From Candidatus Dechloromonas phosphorivorans (GTDB lineage: Bacteria > Pseudomonadota > Gammaproteobacteria > Burkholderiales > Rhodocyclaceae), in assembly GCA_016714975.1 (NCBI GenBank), contig JADKBR010000003.1, positions 62,001 to 126,000 on the forward strand: a stretch of DNA of 64,000 bases, given 5' to 3'. Below, in pieces: positions 59,873 through 64,000 of this stretch (the first letter of the stretch is position 1; each line of letters begins with the position of its first letter). A program made the translations under genes and the position numbers. The notes under the pieces were generated by a model. It did not search any database, was not told the origin of the DNA, and was given only the letters and a program-made list of their open reading frames with translations.

Positions 59873-60297
59873 GCGGCGAGCTAACGGCAGAAGCACTGAT
59901 GTCGAAGGCGGTTCGTGCCAGTGCATCGGCGCGCGCCCTGCTCGACCTTGGCGATGTCGATGGCGCCTGTAACCGAGCTTATTACGCGATGTTCGATGCC
60001 GCTCGCGCAGCGCTTCTGGCAGCAGGCGCACCCGTCCAACCCGACCTTGGAAAAACTCATGCCGGTTTGATCGCCGCATTTGGCCTGCAACTCGTCAAGA
60101 ACGGCCCAATCACCAAAGAACTTGGGCGCCTCTTGAAGCGCGCGGAGGAAATTCGCCTTGTCGCGGATTACAAGGGCGACTCGGTTGAACTTGAAGACGC
60201 CCGAGAAATGGTGGGACAAGCAGCAATTTTCGTCGATGCAATGCGCACAGAATTCATGCCGCGAGAACCTGACGAAGACAGCGTGATAACGCCATGA
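59869..60297 (+). CDS. HEPN-domain protein (second MNT/HEPN pair)
   Basis: 142-residue helical protein of the PF05168-like HEPN group: ACNRAYYAMFDAARAALLAA and the motif region EEIRLVADYKGD. The R-x4 motif ends in Tyr rather than His, which is common in this branch and may mean a non-RNase or altered role. Coupled to the nucleotidyltransferase upstream. Its last four bases overlap the start of the gmd remnant. Confidence 0.8.
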   Translation: MSGELTAEALMSKAVRASASARALLDLGDVDGACNRAYYAMFDAARAALLAAGAPVQPDLGKTHAGLIAAFGLQLVKNGPITKELGRLLKRAEEIRLVADYKGDSVELEDAREMVGQAAIFVDAMRTEFMPREPDEDSVITP

Positions 60298-60410
60298 CGC
60301 TCAGCCTGCCCGAACTGATCCATGAGATGGTCACCGCCGACTACGCCGAAGCCCAACGCGATGCGCTGGTAAAATCCGCCGGCTTCCAGACCTTCGACCA
60401 CCACGAATAG
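60294..60410 (+). pseudogene. Remnant of a second gmd (last 36 codons)
   Basis: The frame LSLPELIHEMVTADYAEA, then QRDALVKSAGFQTFDHHE and TAG, is the C-terminus of GDP-mannose dehydratase. It is opened by a chance ATG at 60294 that overlaps the HEPN stop. It differs from the end of the gmd at 57243 by about 12 of 110 bases, many of them silent. This looks like a relic of another, once functional gmd allele. Confidence 0.85.
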
Positions 60411-60440
60411 TCGCCAAAGTCAGAAACCAGACATGCGCAC
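60301..60440 (+). repeat. Direct repeat, copy 2 (gmd 3' end)
   Basis: Second copy of the 140-base repeat at 58248-58387, offset 2053 bases. The two copies flank the MNT/HEPN genes. Confidence 0.9.
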
Positions 60441-60660
60441 CATAGGCCACCGGAAAGAGCGCCCGATCACCTTCTCGGCTTCCGCCACCCTGTTGCTCGA
60501 AGGTGCTCGTTTCAACGACGAAATCCATCGTCTCCCAACCGGCCGCTCGACCTTTATTCCCAAGGGCGTTTTTCGCTTCAAGTCTCATGAAGCAGCCAAC
60601 CAGCATCAGCAAGCCTGCCTGATCGAAGGCATGGCTCAAATCGCTCTAAAGCGCTCCTGA
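60433..60660 (+). CDS. Small protein coupled to a nucleotidyltransferase (75 residues)
   Basis: 75-residue basic protein (MRTIGHRKERPITFSASATL ... GVFRFKSHEAANQHQQAC). Its TGA overlaps the ATG of the next gene (TGATG). The context, a short gene in front of an AbiEii-like nucleotidyltransferase, suggests an antitoxin or adaptor. I do not recognise the family. The codons 8-13 (KERPIT) lie in the 18-bp repeat shared with 59472. Confidence 0.6.
   Translation: MRTIGHRKERPITFSASATLLLEGARFNDEIHRLPTGRSTFIPKGVFRFKSHEAANQHQQACLIEGMAQIALKRS
60453..60470 (+). repeat. 18-bp direct repeat, copy 2
   Basis: GAAAGAGCGCCCGATCAC, identical to 59472-59489, here inside the coding sequence at 60433. Confidence 0.85.
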
Positions 60661-61113
60661 TGCAACAGTACAGCCGCCCTGCATCGCTGGAAGACCTCAA
60701 GATTCTGGTCAGTTCGCTGAACAAGACCCACGCGGACTACCTGCTGATCGGTGGCTATGCGCTGTTCGCACATGGCTACCATCGCGCCACCACGGACATC
60801 GACCTTCTAGTTCCCGCCACTCGGGAAGCAGGAGAAAAAATCCGGCAAGCGTTGATGGTCCTGCCGGACCAAGCCGCAAGAGACATCGATCCGGCATGGT
60901 TCGAGGAAGGCGGAAATATCCGCGTGGCGGACATTCGTCTTAGATATCTTGCTCAACGCCAGTGGAGAAACTTACGAAACGCTCAATCGGTTCGCCGAAG
61001 GGGTCAAGGACACAGTGAAGCATGGTCGCCACGACAGGCAGGCGGGGGAAATAAAACGGGGGTGTAGCCAGAGCTATTCACTTGAACGATATTGGCTCCC
61101 GCTGGAATCGTAG
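60660..61113 (+). pseudogene. Frameshifted nucleotidyltransferase (AbiEii/AbiGii-like)
   Basis: ATG 60660 starts a nucleotidyltransferase: LLIGGYALFAHGYHRATTDI followed by DLLVPATREAG. After NIRVAD, near 60933, one extra base shifts the frame. The proper continuation is then in another frame: FVLDILLNASGETYETLNRF, then AEGV. Recognisable homology ends near 61020 and the frame closes at 61113, so the C-terminal part is also lost. The first frame as it stands ends at 61067 with unrelated Arg-rich residues. Inactive unless the base is a sequencing error. Confidence 0.72.
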
Positions 61114-61233
61114 GCCGGCCCTCAATTTCTGACTTGAACAAAAGGACTTCATCGCGGAATGCGCACCCACAATTGGCGGCCGCCTGCAAGCATGCTAGAC
61201 TTAGTCCGCAAGTCTGACCAATATGGAGTTCAT

Positions 61234-61467
61234 ATGCCGCTGGTAGTCAACGTCCACGAAGCCAAAACGCACTTCTCGCGCTTTCTTGAGCAAGCCCATG
61301 CCGGGCAGGAAATCATTCTGGCCAAGGCAGGAAAGCCCTATGCCCGCTTGGTGCCGCTACTGCCCAACAGCGGCCTGCGCCAAGCCGGGCGCCTGGCTGG
61401 CCGGGTTGAACAAGGTTTTTTTGACCCCCTGACTGAGGCAGAGATTCAGTTATGGGAATCGCCATGA
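61234..61467 (+). CDS. Phd/YefM-type antitoxin (VapB partner)
   Basis: 77-residue DNA-binding antitoxin: MPLVVNVHEAKTHFSRFLEQ, then ILAKAGKPYARLVPL is the Phd/YefM fold. Start ATG 61234 has a GGAG site; an upstream frame to 61159 is unlikely. The Trp-containing tail (LTEAEIQLWESP) would wrap the toxin. It overlaps the toxin gene by four bases (ATGA) and would repress their shared promoter. Confidence 0.9.
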   Translation: MPLVVNVHEAKTHFSRFLEQAHAGQEIILAKAGKPYARLVPLLPNSGLRQAGRLAGRVEQGFFDPLTEAEIQLWESP

Positions 61468-61850
61468 AATATCTGCTGGACACTCATACCCTGCTCTGGT
61501 GGTGGACGGATGACCCGCAACTTTCGGCCCACGCCAGGAAGCTGATTAGCGACCAAGGAAACCTCATTATGACCAGCGCAGCGAGCGCGTGGGAAATCGC
61601 AACGAAGCACCGCCTCGGCAAGCTCTTGATCGGCGGGCAGGCGATAGCCCGATTCAACGAACTCATCGAGGCCGACGACTTTGAGCACCTGCCGATAACC
61701 TACCTGCACGCCCTCCGGGCCGGCAGCTACGCCGCCGATCACCGCGACCCATTCGACCGAATGCTGGCAGCCCAAAGCGCCCTTGAAAACTTGCCGCTAA
61801 TCACCTGTGACAGCGCGTTCGCCGCATTCGGAAACCAGGTTGTCTGGTAG
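61464..61850 (+). CDS. PIN-domain ribonuclease toxin (VapC family)
   Basis: 128-residue PIN protein. Acidic residues of the Mg site: Asp in YLLDTHTLLWW, Glu in SAWEIATKHRLGK, Asp in DHRDPFDRMLAAQ and LITCDSAF. It belongs to the Phd-paired VapC branch. Start ATG 61464 (MKYLLDTHT) overlaps the antitoxin stop; ATG 61452 is possible. Both genes look intact, so the pair is probably active. An IS element begins about 40 bases downstream. Confidence 0.9.
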   Translation: MKYLLDTHTLLWWWTDDPQLSAHARKLISDQGNLIMTSAASAWEIATKHRLGKLLIGGQAIARFNELIEADDFEHLPITYLHALRAGSYAADHRDPFDRMLAAQSALENLPLITCDSAFAAFGNQVVW

Positions 61851-61889
61851 TGTGCTTCCCTCTGTTTTTCGTCTTCCAACGCAGCGACA

Positions 61890-62780
61890 TTATGCCGTTA
61901 ATTCTTTCTCATGCTGATTGCTGAGCCAATTGTTCAGGAACTGCTGCGGCGAGGCGTAGCAGAGTGTGGAATGCCTGCGCCTGCGGTTGTAGAGCGGCTC
62001 GATATAGTCGAACAGATCGGCCTGCGCCTCTGTCCGCGTACGGTAGCGAGTGCCGTGCACCCGCTCATTCTTCATGCTGTTGAAGAAACTCTCGGTCGGC
62101 GCATTGTCCCAGCAGTTTCCCTTGCGACTCATCGAACAGACGATGCCGTATGCCTCCAGGCGTGCCTGGAAGGCGTGACTCGCATACTGGCTGCCCCGGT
62201 CGGAGTGATGGGTCAAACCCGGTGCCGGCTTCTTGCGAAACCAAGCCATAGTCAGCGCATCGATCACGATGTCCGCCGTCATCCGCGGCTTGATCGACCA
62301 GCCGACGACCTCCCGGTTGAACAGATCGAGCACCACGGCCAGGTAAAGCCAGCCCTCGTCGGTCCAGATGTAGGTCATGTCAGCGCTCCACGCTCAATTC
62401 GGCGTGTCCGGCGCGAAGTTTCTGGCCAGCCGGTTCGGCGCCACCGGCAGGGCGTGCTTCGAATCCGTCGTCGCCTTGAACCGGCGCTTGTGGCGTGCCC
62501 GAATGCCGTTCTCCCGCATCAGTCGCTCGACGCGTTCCTTGCTGGCCGGGAATCCTCTGCCACGCAGTTCGCGCACCATGCGCGGGCTACCGTGGGCACC
62601 TTTCAGTTCCCTGTGGATGGCCTGGATCAGTGCCAGCATCTGGGCATCCGTCAGCCGCTTGCGATCAGGTGTGCCGCCACGTTTCCACGCGTGATACCCG
62701 CTGAGACTGACACCCTGCACGGCACAGGATTCCGCCAACCCGTAGGTCGGGCGATACGTGTCGATCCAGGCATACTTCAC
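61890..62780 (-). pseudogene. IS3 transposase orfB, interrupted by an in-frame stop
   Basis: Reads MKYAWIDTYRPTYGLAESCA through RRFKATTDSKHALPVAPNRL to APDTPN, then TGA (62394-62396), then in the same frame AWSADMTYIWTDEGWLYLA to the end. The DDE acids are Asp in WSADMTY, Asp in THHSDRGSQYAS and Glu in DNAPTESFFNSM; all lie after the stop. A C-to-T change of an Arg codon would explain it. If translation restarted at ATG 62378 the first Asp would be missing. Confidence 0.88.
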
Positions 62781-63088
62781 AGCACATCCCTTGCGAAGTA
62801 TGCCGTCGCTTTTTTTAGGATTTCGTTCTCCCGCTTGAGCCGGATGTTCTCGGCACGCACTCTGGAAAGTTCCATCTGCTCGGGTGTAACCACCTTGGCG
62901 CCGGGGCTGTTGAGCTTGCCGGCTACCGCCGCCTTGACCCAGTTGCGCAGCGTCTGTTCGATCAGGCCCAGTTCCCCCGCAACGGCGCCAATGCTCTGGC
63001 CTGCCTGCACCCGCTTCACCGTGAGTTTCTTAAACTCAGCGGTGTATTCCTGCTTTGGTATCTTCTTCAGCTTCACTTCCCCTTCCAA
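62777..63088 (-). CDS. IS3 transposase orfA (HTH/leucine zipper)
   Basis: 103-residue protein with an N-terminal helix-turn-helix (YTAEFKKLTVKRVQAGQSIG and AGELGLIEQTLRNWVKA) and a C-terminal leucine-zipper helix (LSRVRAENIRLKRENEILKK) for multimerisation. Intact. In an active element it would be fused to orfB by -1 frameshifting at the A7G site near its end. Confidence 0.9.
   Translation of the reverse strand: MEGEVKLKKIPKQEYTAEFKKLTVKRVQAGQSIGAVAGELGLIEQTLRNWVKAAVAGKLNSPGAKVVTPEQMELSRVRAENIRLKRENEILKKATAYFARDVL
62809..62816 (-). other. Programmed -1 frameshift site of the IS
   Basis: On the minus strand AAAAAAAG, in codon phase AAA AAA G within ILKKATAY. This is the usual slippery sequence joining orfA to orfB in IS3-family elements. 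Confidence 0.7.
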
Positions 63089-63167
63089 GATTACAGGGCG
63101 TTATACCCCAATTCATGGAAAACGAAATTTCGGCGGAAGCTCAATCCACAAAGGGAGTAGATTTGCT

Positions 63168-64000
63168 GTGCAAGAACACATCGATTTGCCAAAGGAATAT
63201 TTGAGATTCCCGGAACCGTACAAGCGATTGCCGAGGATGAAAAGACTCGCACTCAAATTGGCGGGGCTTGTGCTGTTCCCTATTTACTGGATCATGGCAT
63301 ATGCAGTGCGCACGCCCGGTCTGGCTTTCCGGATGCTATGCGCCCTTAAGGGAATGCGACTGCTACTGCGTGAGCGCGATTTTGCGCGCGCCTACGGCCT
63401 GCTCGTCGCCCCGCTCGACTCGGTGCGTTATTTCGAATTCGACTTCATGTGGAACGCAGTAAAAGGTATAAGAATGCAGTCGTATCTGGATGTCTCGTCG
63501 CCACGGATTTTGCCGCTAATGATCACCGGCCGAGAAAAGAACTTGGTGGCAGACCTGATCAATCCGGACAAGAAAGACCTGCCTGCGACGATTTCGCTGG
63601 CGAAGTCGTTCGGCGTCGCGGACAGATGCCGGTTCCATGGCAGCCTTATCGAACAAGCACCGCTGCAGCCGGAGTCCTTCGACCTGATCACGAGCATGTC
63701 GGTGATCGAGCATATTCCGGACGACAAGGGCGCTATCCAGAAGATGTGGGATTTGCTGAAACCGGGTGGTGTGTTGCTGATATCGATACCGTGCGCAGCA
63801 AATGCATCGGAAGAATATTCGAACCTGAACGACTACGAATTGATCGATACGGATGAGAACGGTTTCGTCTTCTGGCAGCGTTACTACGACGAAGCGCTGA
63901 TCCAGCAAAGGATCTATAGCATCACAGGCTTGCCACATCACTTCCAGATCTACGCAGAGAAGAATGCAGGTAGTTACGACCGGAACGTCACCCAGAAGAG
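63168..64000 (+). CDS. Class I SAM-dependent methyltransferase, partial (runs off the window)
   Basis: From GTG 63168, with AGGGAG 10 bases upstream, an uninterrupted frame runs to the end of the window (277 codons). A hydrophobic helix near 33-50 (LAGLVLFPIYWIMAYAV) is followed by a methyltransferase core: YLDVSSPRILPLMI (motif I region, somewhat degenerate), SFDLITSMSVIEHIPDDKGA and WDLLKPGGVLLISIP (motifs IV-V). The context of gmd and an IS fits a surface polysaccharide or sugar methyltransferase. Codon use (TTG, AGA, ATA) is less GC-biased than the housekeeping genes, consistent with transfer. The substrate is unknown. Confidence 0.8.
   Translation, partial: MQEHIDLPKEYLRFPEPYKRLPRMKRLALKLAGLVLFPIYWIMAYAVRTPGLAFRMLCALKGMRLLLRERDFARAYGLLVAPLDSVRYFEFDFMWNAVKGIRMQSYLDVSSPRILPLMITGREKNLVADLINPDKKDLPATISLAKSFGVADRCRFHGSLIEQAPLQPESFDLITSMSVIEHIPDDKGAIQKMWDLLKPGGVLLISIPCAANASEEYSNLNDYELIDTDENGFVFWQRYYDEALIQQRIYSITGLPHHFQIYAEKNAGSYDRNVTQK

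Larger units (their letters stand above)
61880..63120 (-). mobile_element. IS3-family insertion sequence, inactivated
   Basis: About 1.2 kb with orfA and orfB in the usual IS3 arrangement and a slippery site between them. The coding span is 61890-63088; outer limits are approximate because I could not find convincing terminal inverted repeats or a target duplication. An in-frame stop interrupts orfB, so this copy cannot make a full transposase. Confidence 0.8.

Noticed and set aside
59278..61894. A 13-base inverted match (CGGCATAATGTCG) between 59278 and the left end of the IS as a remnant IS end
   Set aside because: It is short, the flanks do not match, and the other end of the element shows nothing similar. 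Chance is likely.
61880..63120. Terminal inverted repeats and target-site duplication of the IS
   Set aside because: I compared both ends by eye and found no convincing pair, so exact boundaries are not claimed.

Overview
The window reads as chromosome of a GC-rich betaproteobacterium, most likely Rhodocyclales (Accumulibacter/Azonexus/Dechloromonas-like). This is inferred from gene content and synteny (orn / M48 peptidase / rsgA, an argD-argF-argG operon, DUF3579, DUF2788, exbB-exbD-lpxK-trm112-kdsB-adk) and from a rare pair of cytochrome b fusion proteins that I recall from Accumulibacter genomes. No rRNA, tRNA or CRISPR was seen. Both window ends cut a gene.

Layout. 0-3.4 kb: a TRAP dicarboxylate-binding protein diverges from a DctS/DctR-like two-component pair. 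3.5-10 kb: housekeeping genes (trxA, rho, rpmE, a GT39/ArnT-like glycosyltransferase, orn, M48 peptidase, rsgA). 10-24 kb: two loci of the Anbu-associated type (transglutaminases, circularly permuted ATP-grasp, alpha-E, and the proteasome-like peptidase Anbu), separated by a decayed glutathione S-transferase and by citrate synthase. 24-33.4 kb: thiolase, CobD/CbiB-like protein, NUDIX, retropepsin-like protease, glutamine amidotransferase, yajQ, ppnP and the arginine genes.

33.6-47.4 kb is a respiratory island. It holds two heme A synthase-like genes diverging from a CuA-containing heme-copper enzyme whose catalytic subunit has Gln where oxygen reductases have the cross-linked Tyr, so it is more likely an sNOR-type NO reductase than an oxidase. 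ctaB and a SenC/SCO gene follow. Next comes an operon of two cytochrome b fusions: cyt b - 2[4Fe-4S] - MvhD, and cyt b - [2Fe-2S] - FAD/NAD(P) reductase, with a small anchored protein between them. This operon has a textbook class II FNR/DNR promoter. The island ends with a second Tyr-less heme-copper subunit paired with a TlpA thioredoxin, and a divergent DNR-like regulator. FNR/DNR-type boxes precede three of these units, suggesting one anaerobic/NO-responsive regulon.

47.5-57 kb: one eight-gene minus-strand run (exbB, exbD, lpxK, trm112, kdsB, adk, PPi-dependent phosphofructokinase, H+-pyrophosphatase), then xseA and sodB. The last three genes of the run form a pyrophosphate-economy module.

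57.2-64 kb is accessory DNA at the edge of a polysaccharide region. gmd carries a one-base deletion. Its 3' end is repeated about 2 kb downstream, and between the two copies lie two MntA/HepT-type nucleotidyltransferase-HEPN pairs and a truncated third nucleotidyltransferase. A frameshifted nucleotidyltransferase, a Phd/VapC pair, an inactivated IS3-family element and a partial methyltransferase of different codon use follow.
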